A DNA stretch of 64,000 nt from Liquidambar formosana (Eukaryota > Streptophyta > Magnoliopsida > Saxifragales > Altingiaceae): the NCBI GenBank assembly GCA_039720395.1, contig CM077833.1, positions 22,145,771-22,209,770 of the forward strand. Reading direction: 5' to 3'. Positions 10,701-22,483 of the stretch are shown here, one piece after another. Positions within the stretch are counted from its first letter, which is position 1. The number at the start of each line of letters is the position of its first letter. A program made the translations under genes and the position numbers. The notes under the pieces were generated by a model that was given only the letters and a program-made list of their open reading frames with translations, had not been told where the DNA came from and searched no databases.

Positions 10701-13700
10701 TTGCACAACATATCCTTCTGACCGTGTCATGGTTCTTTGATTGACAAAAGCTTCCCTTCAACACAATGTTTTTTAAAATAAAAGTCATTATAGTTTGAGA
10801 ACTAGTGAAAATATTTTGTTCAAAAATAAAGAATGATGTAGAACTCCTTAAAAGTTAGAACCGTGCTCTTAAATGAAACCTTATTTCTCACCCTTAAGCA
10901 GAACACACAAACCAACGACTCATTTTAATTCTAACTCTTGCTTTCAGAACTCTAGTTGTCAAAATCTTACCGAGGCAAGCTTGGGCAATGGGTTTGATGG
11001 TTTCTAAGGTGATTGCCCAATGTACAAACCCTATAAATTATGCCATACATGTTTCATGTTGCATTGTTATTGCTAATTCAGTCACTAATTATACACTTTT
11101 AACTATGCGATTTGTTTTTTTATCAGAAGAGTTGAAGAAAAGTTTTTAATAATAAAATCACTTCTAATAGAAATCCTGTAAGCAACAACTGTGAAGAGAA
11201 CTAGAATGATCAAATGCATTAATTCTAGTATCGTGCTTAAAAAGGATATTTATTATTATTTTTATTTTTATTTTTTATCAACATGCCTAAAAAGGATTAT
11301 TCCCCAAGAGTTCTACGTATAACATACATAGGATGCAAATCCAATTTGAATAAGTATGGTACTGTAGAATTCAATTCGCATCAAAGGGCAACATGACAAG
11401 AGATGCGATCACAACTTCCATTATAACTTCCTAATATAAATTCAGTGAAGATAAAGTAAACATACTTAAATGCAATAACTAGTGCTCGGCAGGGCCTTAA
11501 CTGACCTGATTTCTTTGCCAGACTCATCCTGAAGATGAAACTGGGCTTATAAATGGGGCTTGGTGTGATCTTGGGGGCATATAAACTGAGCTGGCTAAAT
11601 GGTCCAGGGCTATAATTGTGTTCTCTAATATATTACTTTTTCTTTTTCCTGATAATCTATTATATTACTCTTATTTTTGGGATAACACTAGTAATTTCTT
11701 TCTTTTTCTTTTCTTTTCTTTTTTCCTGTGTAACTAGTTCTGGCAAAGCTTGGGAACACATGCTTGGCTGCTGTACAAGCCTATGATACTGCATCTGAAA
11801 GTATTGAAGCGCTGAATGCTGCGGAGTTGAAATTCCAAGATATAATCAATTCTCCTTCTTTAGATGCTGCTTGCAGGAAGATTGACAGTTTGGCTGAGAA
11901 AAATCAACTTGATTCAGCACTGGTGCTGATGATCACAAAAGCTTGGTCAGCTGCCAAAGAAACAAACATGATGAAAGATGAGGTGAATTGACTGTGCATC
12001 ATAAGATGCCCGTCTCTATCTTTTTTCATTTGTTAAGTCTCATACATGTAATTTTGGCTGTGTGATGTTATGACCACGAGAAATCTCCAACTGTTGGAGA
12101 CTAGTCCAACTATGGTTTTAACTATCTTGTTTACATCATCTTTTGAGCCATACATCAGAGAATGGCAGGAATTCTGCCTGTAGACCAAAAGGGTTATTAT
12201 TGTGTAAGGAAGGAGTGATAAGAGAGAAGAGAGGGTATTATAAGGAAGAGAAAGGAAGACAAGCGTTTTCAGAATTTTCTGTGTTAGGTGGGAGTAAGTG
12301 AGGGGGAAGGGTCATTTAAAAGAAATGGTGCTATCATGATAAATCAATTCATGTTCTTCATTTAAAAAAAAAAAAAAAAAAAATCAACTCATGGCTTGTA
12401 AGGTCAAGTGGAGTGTGACAAGATAAATAATTGTTCACTTTTAGATTTCCATATTCATATTGGGTTTGTTTTAAACTTGTGGTACTAAAACATAGAGACT
12501 TGACTAGTAGTCTAGTAGATAATTTTATCAGTCTAAAGTATCCAATTTGGTTCGGAAACATCATTCTCATCATACCGTGTAATTCTAGTTAACTGTGTTA
12601 AGTTTGCTGTTATTATTCTGAATTTTTGTAAATTGCACCTAACTAGTTGCATCTTTTCATTTTGGATATCGTATTTTGTATGTAGTCATTACACACAAGA
12701 AGTTATAATCATTCCTAACCCTAAGGGGTGGACCAAGTGGTCTTGGGACCTCTTGTGAAGCAAGAGGTCTTTGGTTTAATTCTCACCACTCCCCCTCAGG
12801 GCCACCACCAAGAACTTATGTCCTGTAATTGCCTGGTGCATGTGGGACGGGGGGGACTGCATATGCCCAGGGGGATTAGTCGAGGTGCGTAAGCAACTTG
12901 AAACCTCCTGATACCAAAAAGTATAAAAATATAAATAAAGTCATTCCTCAAAATAATGGTCTATAGATTGAGCCAATGTCATCTCCAAAGATCCTAAAAA
13001 TTATCTTATTCATACAACAAAATAGACTCATTTCAATTGTTTTAAATAAGGTAAAGGATAATAATCGAATGCTAATCAATACATCTTAGCCAAAAAAATA
13101 AAAAATAAAAGATGCTAATCAATATAGAATGCAATGGATTCATTTTTGTGGTGTCCAATTGCTGCTTAGTGTATCTTATCTGTTTGTTTTTCTATTGCAG
13201 GTAAAAGACATTTTGTATCATTTGTACATGACTGCAAGAGGTAATCTTCAGAGGCTCATGCCAAAAGAGATTAGGATAGTTAAGTATCTTCTCACAATTG
13301 AGGATCCTCAAGAGCTATTGTGTGCTTTAAAGGATGCATTTACCCCCGGAGAAGAACTTGAAGGAAAGGATGTAGACTGCCTGTACACGTATGTATTCAA
13401 ATCTAAGTTGCCCTTATGAATTAATTTGTGTTGAAATTTAAAAGTTTGGATATATTAGAGTATTAGACTATAAAGAATAGCTAAAATTTTGCGGTGATTT
13501 AAGGCCCTTCATTTGATGGTTCCATTTGAGGAAAATTCAGTTGGTCAAAAAAAAAAAAAAAAAAAAAAAAGAAAAAAAAAATTCATTGGGTCATCTTTTT
13601 TAATGGGCTCTTCTTCACAGAATGATTTATGGGGGAAAAAAAAAACAATTATCTGAGAATGGATAAGTAGGATTTTTCAGCATGATCACTTATTTCCTTT

Positions 13701-14065
13701 CCCTGTGAGAGATCTGTATTGGGAGCTGAAAATTGTCTCCTTACTTTTCTGAATCTTCACAGCTTGGATATACATTTGTTGCGTGGTCTTCTTCCTTTTC
13801 CTTTTTGGGTCTTCCCTTTTATACTTGGCTTCTTTATTTTTTTCCTCAATTTTTTATTATTATTTAATTTCCAAATGTTACAAGAGATAACATCTATTCC
13901 CACAGGACCCCGGAGAAGCTGCACACATGGATAAAGGCTGTGGTGGATGCATATCATTTCAGCAGAGAAGGCACCCTCATTAGTGAGGCTAGGGACTTGA
14001 TGAACCCAAAGGTCATTCAAAAACTGGAGGAATTGAAGAATCTAGTCCAAAACAACTTCATGTGA
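7796..14065 (+). CDS. Predicted chloroplast protein, At4g37920 family (six exons)
   Basis: Coding exons are 7796-7928, 8898-9310, 9849-10017, 11738-11982, 13201-13388 and 13906-14065. All junctions are GT-AG and phases agree, giving 435 residues against about 427 for the Arabidopsis protein. The N-terminus (MELASATLQASCSFPVKAPS) is rich in Ser, Ala and basic residues, as expected for a chloroplast transit peptide. A variable, charged stretch follows, then a strongly conserved body that starts near DKLIAVFMVDKPTPTDWRR and includes DPGMKHNLLRLGRKLKE, FFVHLHTVAESYHDNP, NAAELKFQDIINSPSLDAAC, MTARGNLQRLMPKEIR and AYHFSREGTLISEARDLMNP. It ends in a Leu/Lys-rich segment, KLEELKNLVQNNFM. Arabidopsis annotation sometimes calls it endoribonuclease E-like, but I see no catalytic motif that proves this. 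The molecular function is unknown. Introns 3 and 4 are long, and intron 4 carries a SINE. Confidence 0.9.
12717..12940 (+). mobile_element. SINE in intron 4 of the At4g37920-like gene
   Basis: A tRNA-type RNA polymerase III promoter is visible: a box A-like TGGACCAAGTGG at about 12729 and a box B-like GGTTTAATTCTC at about 12773. The body includes GGGGGATTAGTCGAGGTGCG, a motif common to angiosperm SINEs. The 3' end is A/T-rich (AAAAATATAAATAAAG). An 8-bp direct repeat, TCATTCCT, flanks it at 12709-12716 and 12941-12948. It lies in the same direction as the host gene. Confidence 0.8.
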
Positions 14066-15440
14066 CCAAGAGCTTGAGTTCTTCTCCTATACTTCTTGAA
14101 TGCTTTTCTTGAATTCCGAGTCCAGATTGAAGATCATGATTGTTGAGCCTGAATTATGGTTACACACCACCGCAAGGCATTAACTCCAAAACCTTGTTAC
14201 TCTGGCTTAAAAACCAATAGCACCCATACCCTGGTTGTCTAAATGTGTTAGTATTGTCTTCACTATGTCTCAGGTACTGAAACACAATAGGAGAAAAACC
14301 TCTATTCTGGATGATCAGACATAGGAGAGAGAATCACGATCCTCTAATCAGGCTGGTTAGAGTGCAACTATTTGGAGTTTTGTATTTATGTATACTGGGC
14401 CTCTCCTTTGATGTTGACCACACTGAATGTGAATTATTTGGTTATCAATTTACATTTTACTATAGATGATTATGTATTATTCACTGCTTACCACTTGGAC
14501 ACGAACAGACAGTGTCGGTCAAGTGAAAGCATGTTTATTAAGTAACTTAATTTTTTTTTTTATATAGCAAAATTCTATTGTAGTATTGGTTTGTCAATGT
14601 AAAATTCGATATAGGTATTTTTTATTTAATAATTAATACCAAATTCTTTATTATGATTTGTTTAGGCGATCCAAATATTGAGTGCCTTGCATGCTTAGAT
14701 CATATATGCTAATGCATTAAAAGTTCTGTAGCTAAACACGAAGTATTTAATAATAACCCTGTGTTTTAATCTCAAAATAAGAATATTAAATTAAAAGGGA
14801 AAAATGTAAATCAACAATAATTGCTAATGGTGTCAAGTTGACTTAATGACGAGGGAGAAGATTTTGTCAAATTGTATTTCCTTCACTAGATAAATTCAAG
14901 GGGCAAGAACCAATCACTCCTGGCCGGTTGGGCCTAATAGCATGTACCGCTTTAATAAGGATTTAAGATTTGTAAATGTCTAGATTTTGACTCTTTGGGT
15001 GTCTAAACGGGTGTGTATTATTCTATATTTTGACCAAAAACAAAAATTAATACAGAATAATAACAATAATAATAATCAGAGAGGACAAGGGTGTGATTTA
15101 TTATTACCATAAATTCGCTGTGAGGTTTACCTTGCCAAACACAGGGTAAAGTATAAAGTAAAAGTGTAGGGTAAGGTAGCATTACCCTTAGTATAATTTC
15201 AGAAATTATAGGTGACTTAATTTTAAAAACCTTAACCCTCTATTTGGTTCATAGATTTTACCATAGAAAAAAAAAAAAAAAGAAAAAAAAAAAAAGAGGA
15301 AAGGAAATAAAAAAAAGAAGATAAAATCATATTAAGTCAAAATTATTCTAATTCTTATTTTTCTTTTAATTTTTAATTATAACCAAATAAAATAAAATAA
15401 AAAAAAGAGGGAAAAAAAAAGGAAGGTAGAATTCCTTATA
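14066..15440. other. 3' UTR and AT-rich intergenic DNA
   Basis: The first few hundred bases should be the 3' UTR of the At4g37920-like gene. The remainder is AT-rich, with A-runs at 15265-15295 and around 15400, and contains no credible gene. Confidence 0.5.
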
Positions 15441-15510
15441 TCTATACTACCTATAAAAAGATGAATGTAAGAAAAACTTTTGATTGACTAATATATCCTT
15501 ATTTTAATTT

Positions 15511-15729
15511 TTAAATACACAACTACCCATCTTTTTGCATATATAGGAAATATAGCAATATGGAAACTATAATTCTAAAACACATACCTTAATATATAAA
15601 ACACAAATAGGAATTCAAAGGAAACAGAAACTATAATTCCTTTTAAATACACAACTACCCACCCTTCTGCATATATAGGAAATATAGCAATATGGAAACT
15701 ATAATTCTAAAACACATACCTTAATATAG
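15511..15729. repeat. Tandem duplication, 132-bp period
   Basis: The block beginning TTAAATACACAACTACCCA and ending AAAACACATACCTTAATATA occurs at 15511-15597 and again at 15643-15727, with only a few differences in the first 35 bases. It lies inside Helitron 1. Confidence 0.85.
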
Positions 15730-15890
15730 GTTGCTTTTAACAGTTCCCATGCATAATTATTCCATATTAATTAATATCTTTTCATTTCTATTTCCATACT
15801 TTGCCCCATTTTAACCCATGTGAACACCTGAATTCTCGATCGGTTGCTTCATCTATTTTATTTCAATAATTCTATTAAAGCGGCTGGTGG

Positions 15891-16132
15891 TGATGTTTTT
15901 TTTATACGTTTTAATGGAGGTTCATACATGTGCATGTGCTTTAAAAATAGAGGCAAGGATCTGTCACTTGCTTACAATAGTTTTTTTTTTTTTTTTTTTT
16001 GAGTGAAACTCTGATGTTTTTTTTATACGTTTTAATGGAGGTTCATACATGTGCATGTGCTTTAAAAATAGAGGCAAGGATCTGTCACTTGCTTACAATA
16101 GTTTTTTTTTTTTTTTTTTTTTGAGTGAAACT
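15891..16132. repeat. Tandem duplication, 121-bp period, almost identical copies
   Basis: The unit starting TGATGTTTTTTTTATACG and ending in a T-run plus GAGTGAAACTC occurs at 15891-16011 and 16012-16132. I see no differences outside the T-run. Such identity implies a very recent duplication or an assembly duplication. It lies inside Helitron 1. Confidence 0.88.
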
Positions 16133-18722
16133 CCCCAATAGGATTCATGTAGGAGGGAATAAAGTTTTATTGAATCAAGTTCAGTTGAGTTTTCAATATC
16201 CCCATTGTGATTTAGAGAAAATTTGAAGCATAAGGTAAGTGATTTTTTTCTTCTTTTTTGAGTGTCTAAGTGATTTTCTGTTGATTTATTTATGTAATTA
16301 TGAATGCAACATGAACTTAAGTGTACTATCTCTTTTTGATACAAAAAAAAAGTTTCAATTTCTTTGAGAGTTTTGAGTCTTGACTCTTTGTTGTAGGTTA
16401 TATTATTAATTCTAGCTACACCATATACTGATTGAAATTATCGATACATGGGAAAAAAAATTATCAATATAAAGTCAAAGATTACATAACATTCACCCAA
16501 CCACACACATAAATTTATTTGAACTAAGAAACACATAAGTGTTCTATATATAATTAGAAATTTGAATAACTTAACTAACTTTAAAATTTTAAATATGATA
16601 GAACAAAAGTTATTAGAACAAGGTGACTTATTTTACATGAGTTAAGCATCCTATTGATTTAGAGACCTAATAATAATATACAACCAATCAACCATACGTC
16701 TCCCTTCTCCCTTCTACCCATATGCTTCTCCTCTTTTCTCCTTTTATTATACATTTAGTCTTAATTTACATTCTCCGCATATTATCCAATGGATCTCACA
16801 AATAATCAACGATGGTGATTCTTGGCATCTCCGCTTGCCCCCCTTTTCTTTGTAGGTAGCATTCAAAACTATGAGCAAGTTTTAAGAACTACCCTTATTT
16901 TTTGTAGCTGTCTTTTATAGTATTTATTATTTATTATTTATTATATAGGGGTTTTTCTTTTCTGTTTCTTGACATTGTATTGGGTGGGCTTAGGCATAGA
17001 GAATTAGCATTCAGAATTTTAGAATTAAATACCAGCATGTTTAGTTTTATAATGCTTATTGAGTAACCGTCAACCGGTGCCTCAGCTTGACATTAATTCT
17101 TTTCTTTTCTTTCTTATAAATTGAGTATTTAATCTTTCTCTTTTTCTCTCTTTATAGACTCAAAAATCCGTCATAAAAAGGTACCGGTTTTTTTTTTCTC
17201 TTCTAGATTCTTCGTTTTGATATGCTCAATATGTCTGTAATATAATCTTGGATATTAAAACTCCCTTCATAAGAGATTAATTTGCTTTATTTTTTGTACG
17301 TTACAATTTTTATATTTTATATAATATTTTAGCCAAAGAGATTAATTTTTTTATCTTCCAGATCAATGAATTGTAAGTACATCTTGATTTTTATCATTCT
17401 CTTAATTCAGTGATCATGAGTGTGCTTAAAATTGGATGACCAAAGGTACACACAAATTTTAATTTGGTGGCCGGTTTTTTATTTATTTATTATTTTCTCC
17501 ATATTCTTAGTAAACTTCATTGTCTTAGCAAAGGTTCTTCAAGTCTTTGTGTTATATCTTATAATATATATAAGCATATGTAACGTTATGCAAGTTTATG
17601 AATCTCTTTATAGTTGTATAGCCCGTCTTTCAAACCTCTTCCTTTTTTCTTTTTTTTTTTTTGGATGTTAGTTTTAATATTGCATCTCGATCTTATTGGA
17701 ATGAGAAATAAGCAAAATTAAAATAAATATTATTCTATCCAAACAGGAAAAGGAAAAAAATTTGTTATGTAAGTGAAAAAAATCACAATTTATAAATTTG
17801 AGTTATAGTAGGAGAAGGATAAAAGACAATGTGTGGAAACTAAAATTTGAGGAATTCTATCTAGAAGAAAAAATTGTTGCATGATTGTAAAAAGTTTGAT
17901 AGTTATATGAATTAGAGTTATACTGGGAGATGAACAATGAGTGAGTATAGAAATTTAAATTTGATTTAAAAATTATTTTTTACAACACAAATATTGTCAC
18001 GTGCAACGCACGTGTGCATCAACTAGTTATATATATATATATATACTAGCTTTAGAACCCGTGCAATGCACGGATTAATTTATTAAAAATAATATTATTA
18101 GTAAATTAAAATTTTAATAGAACACTTATTCTCTAAAATAGTAAAATATATGTGTTAATATAATATATCAATTAAATCGAAAACATATAGACAAAAATAA
18201 ATAAAATAGTTTAATCAAAAGAATCTTTGGTGTGATGTTAGCATAATGTATTACACAAAATTTAATTATACTCCCGAAAAAGATAAATTATTTTGAAAAA
18301 CAATTAATTTAATGGTAGAAACTTGTAAAAAATAAAGGAACTGATACGTTATGATATTTGGTGGAAAAATATTAAAATTTTCTAGAGCTTAACCCATCCC
18401 ACAATCATGGTTTTAACATGTTGGATATACCAAAGCAAGTATAGCCGTTAAAGGTGTCTCGAAATCCAACAGTGGAAATTGTAAAATGCATGACAATGAT
18501 GAATCTTAGTCTATCGTGAGGTTTTGAGTGGGTTTTACAAAGAGTAAAAAACCATAGGGAAAAATATCAAAAATATGTTTGAGATTAGAATATAAAAAAA
18601 TGAGAGAAAGTATAGACTGAGAAAGAGAATAGGAGAAAAAGCCAGAAGAAGAAGAAAATAAGAGAAAGTATAAATATTTTCAACTTTATGTAATTAACCA
18701 TATGGAAGAATTTTGATTAAAA

Positions 18723-18726
<4 letters not shown>

Positions 18727-18780
<54 letters not shown>
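18727..18780. repeat. (TA)n microsatellite
   Basis: About 27 uninterrupted TA dinucleotides inside Helitron 2. Its length in the assembly may not be reliable. Confidence 0.95.
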
Positions 18781-18784
<4 letters not shown>

Positions 18785-19085
18785 TGTCGAAAGTAAATCA
18801 GGAGAATTTGAAGATTCTGGCGAATTGTATTTTCTTTTTTAATCCTCCTTTCCTCTGTTTATCTCTCTTTTTAATTATGACTATTTATAGTTTTATACGT
18901 TTAATTTTTAGGAGGGGAAATGAATAGGCATAAAGAAAACATAAAAATATGGTACAGTCTATTAAGTTTGGGTTGAACATTGTATAGTGTGGGTTTTCTA
19001 ATCCTCTTACATAAAAACAAAGAGATATGCAATGAACACCAAACGTCAACTTACCTCTATCGTGTGAGAAAGAGCAAGTAATACC

Positions 19086-19118
<33 letters not shown>

Positions 19119-19129
19119 TAAGGAATTTA

Positions 19130-19271
19130 TCTTTTGGTGATCACTTCCCAACTTGATACCAAACAAAGAAAGTTAGTAATACTTTTGAATTACTTATCAA
19201 GTCAATTTGTAAGAAGTTGATAGACAAAATCTTTTGTTTGGTATTAAGTTAGAAAGTGATTACAAAAGTAG
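19130..19271. mobile_element. MITE family A, copy 1
   Basis: The left end, TTTGGTGATCACTTCCCAAC, and the right end, AAGTTAGAAAGTGATTACAAAA, are inverted repeats. They enclose subterminal ATACCAAACAAAG and CTTTTGTTTGGTATTAAG. Related copies lie at 42272-42407 and 59531-59675. Two longer relatives (about 19309-19558 and 19560-19798, about 85 percent alike by eye) follow in tandem. It sits in Helitron 2. Confidence 0.62.
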
Positions 19272-20109
19272 TTTGTAGTTTTCCTAGCAGTCATTAAAAA
19301 TAACCTTTTAAAAAAATTACATTTTAGTGATCGCTTCCTAACTTAATACGAAACAATAGAGGTTAGTTGTCATTTTGCGCACATTGGTAGTCAATTTGTA
19401 ATAAGTTGACAAATAATATCCTTTTCTTGGAATTAGGCTAGAAAGCGTTACTAAAAGGTAATTTTACCAAAAATGCAATCTCCCGCTGCCACTGCCAACT
19501 GTTTCAGCATGTTAGAGGGAGGGAAAAAAAAAAACCTATGTTGACATGTGGCAATTAAACAATTACATTTTAGTGACTTCTTCCAAACTTAATACGGAAA
19601 CAATGAAAGTTAGTTGTCATTTTGGCACATATTGGTAGTCAATTTGTAATAAGTTGACAGATATATCCTTTTCTTGGAATTAGGTTGGAAAAGTGTTACT
19701 GAAAGGTAATTTTACCAAAAAATTTCTCCCACTGCTACTGTTTCAGCATGTGAAAGGAAAAAATAAATTTTAAAAATCTATGCTGACACGTGGCACAAAG
19801 AGAGTCACTTTCCTCCGTTTTAGTATAGATATAATAGATATATATTTTTTTTTTTTTTTCTTGATAAAATTTACAGACCAAATAGTTCTAAAAGTAAAGT
19901 CCAAGTTATTTGGGTTTTTGTTTTTTAATTTTTAATTTTTAATTTTTGTTTCCCAGCAAAAAAAAAATACCCCGCATAAAAAATGTGAAAAAGTTTATTA
20001 ACCATTTAACCTGTACCATATCCGAAAAAGCTCTGTGCGACTTTGAGTCCAACATCACGTCTGATGAGGAGATTATCCTCAAAATCAAAAAGTTCCAATT
20101 ACAGCCAAT

Positions 20110-20192
20110 ATCCATGTTTATTATTGTATATACAAACCCTAGAATTTACGCTTCTGAAGGAGGAATCGCCGTGAAGGATCAAGGAAATTCAG
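20110..20192 (+). other. Probable 5' UTR exon of ATG14 with a GC-type donor
   Basis: The exon end reads AATTCAG followed by GCAAGT, which is the optimal consensus for a minor GC-AG intron. An acceptor, CCATACAG, ends at 20507, giving an intron of 315 bp. In the spliced frame a TGA lies upstream of the ATG at 20533, which supports that ATG as the start. The 5' boundary at about 20110 is a guess. Confidence 0.5.
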
Positions 20193-20532
20193 GCAAGTTT
20201 TTCTCTCAATCTCGATTCCTGTTTATGAATGATGGCAAACCGGTGGCCTGCTGGGGCGGATTCCTAAGGGTCCTTTTTAATATTGGGAAAAAACACGATT
20301 AGTAAAATCTATCTCGTGATTAGTTCTATTTATCCCTCAGTTTGGTTGCTGAGAAAAAAAAGGGGTATTTGGTGAAAATTTAGTTTTTGTCGGATTCCAA
20401 TTAGTTGAAAATCCGACGTTTTGTTGTCTGCCAAACAGAGGATTTTCAAACCGTAATTGTTTCTTTTTTCTTTTTTTTTGAAAGGATTTGTTTATGTTGC
20501 CATACAGGTTGTGTGGTAAATTGGTTTTGTTG

Positions 20533-22449
20533 ATGAAGAGTAACACGATGACCAGAAAAACCAGTAGTTGTGCAATTTGTGAGAATTCGAATCTCGCTTC
20601 TATATGCGCGGGTTGTGTTAATTACAGGTATAATCTCTAAAAATCTGATGGGGATAATGTGGGCACTTTATTAAAACTCCTTTTATCTACAATTTTGTAT
20701 TAAATGGTCGATTGTTATAATTAGAAATTGATTATGTTGTATGTTGTTGTGCTATATGCAGATTAAATGAGTACAACACTTCCTTGAAATCGCTGAAGAG
20801 TCGTCGGGATTCCTTGTATTTGAGATTGAGTGAAGTGCTTGTGGCCAAGGTAGGATTTTTGCTTTATGGAATTTTGATTTTTTCTTATTTTCCTCCCAAT
20901 TTTCGTATTTTATTTTTTCTTTTGCTTGAATGTCAGTGGCTTCTCTAGTTCCACCATGTATAGATAAAATTTGAACAATAATCCCCTTTTAGGATTCTGT
21001 CTGGTTTTGTGTTTGGAGACATCTTATTTTTTGTAAATCAACTGCAATAGATGAAACAGTCTCCCTTGATGCCATGTCTGCTGTGGCTTTCTCGTTTATT
21101 AAAAAAAATTAAATCTTTCTTTTCACAATACCCAACTATGAATCCCTGGAGGACCAAGCATTGCAAATTATAATCTTCCTTTACACAACACCCAATTTTG
21201 AATCCCTGGAGGACCAAGCTTTGTACTTGCTGAGAACCATAATGCATTTAGCTGACTTGGGTAGGACCCAACAATCCTCAATCTGAACAGGCAGAAGCTT
21301 CAAGTAAATGATGCAAAGGGGTATTGGATTACGAGATAATTGTCAGACTGTGTATGGGCTTTATGCATGTTGCACACTTGCACATCATTTCATCACAGAT
21401 TTTGTTGTGTAAGATTTATTGATCATTATTATGACTAATATGTTTTTAATAGAATAAAAATTAGGCAACTTACTGAAGGTTTGAAACTTTGAATTGCCTG
21501 ATATTAAACAAGTGTTTGAGAAACTAATATATTCATTTAAATGGTTTGGAATTCTCTCAAATGCAATATGGAATAAATGGGATTATTGTATCTTGCATTC
21601 TTGCTTATTGTGTTTATCAGTGAGACTGTGAATGCCTCTTGTAATTTTTTCAACCCCTTTTTTGTTATCTGTTTTTATATTATTTTATATTAGTCCCTCC
21701 ATCCCACAAAGATAGGCCATTTTTGCAAATTTTTTGCCCCAAAATGTTTGGCCATTTTGAAAAATCAAATAATTTTTTATTTTTATTTTCCTATAATACC
21801 CTTTCTTATTTCAAGAATTACTTTTCACACAACCTAATAACAAATAGTAGGAGAGGGTATTTTGGAAAGACGAAGTCTAATAAATGAGAAGTCAATGCAA
21901 TGATACATTTTCTTAAACTGTGTGTTTTGTCAAACTTGGCCTTTCTTTTTGGGATGGAGGGAGTAGTTTTTGTGTTACTTCTGCTTTTGCTTTCGTAACT
22001 CCATCCCTGCTACTGCTCCATTATTGTCTAAATTTATAGTTATGTTTTGACTGATATAAACTTTGCCTCATCTTTGTTCAAAAGCATCCCACAACACAGT
22101 TTGTTCAGTTCTATGAGTTTTTTAATAGTTTGTGATATTCATTAGGGGAAAGCAGATGATCAACTCAGTTGGAGAGTGCTTCAAAATGAGAAGCTTGCAA
22201 GGTTGAGGGAGAAGCTTCGTCGTAATAAAGAACAACTCTTGCAAGGTTGGCTTCCCTAACTTACCATCACCTGTAATTTCATTTGAATATTATATATGTT
22301 GTACTTTATGAAGTTGTTACACTGATCGGTAATCCTGCAGGGAAGGCCAAGATTGAGAAGATGTCTTATGATTTAAAACTCAAATATGGGTTGCTTGAAT
22401 CAGCCCAGTGTACGGTAATACAGATTTATGCTTTTTTTTTTTTTTAATT

Positions 22450-22483
<34 letters not shown>

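Larger units (their letters stand above)
15441..18026 (+). mobile_element. Helitron 1, non-autonomous
   Basis: The 5' end begins TCTATACTACC after an A. The 3' end is CTAG followed by T. Twelve bases inside the 3' end of the element is a perfect hairpin, CACGTGC-AAC-GCACGTG, at 17998-18014. A 5' TC, a 3' CTRR, a subterminal hairpin and A/T insertion with no target duplication are the defining Helitron features. No Rep/helicase frame is seen. The interior contains two local tandem duplications. The 5' end shares TCTATACTA with Helitron 2. Confidence 0.72.
18046..19829 (-). mobile_element. Helitron 2, non-autonomous, opposite orientation
   Basis: Read on the minus strand, the element starts at 19829 with TCTATACTAAAACGGAGG after an A, and ends with CTAG at 18049-18046. 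A hairpin, CCGTGC-ATT-GCACGG (18059-18073), lies nine bases inside that end. These are Helitron termini. The 5' region includes GCCACGTGTCAGC, often seen in plant Helitrons. No coding capacity is visible. It carries a dinucleotide repeat and several diverged copies of a short repeat of about 250 bp (19130-19800). Confidence 0.72.
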
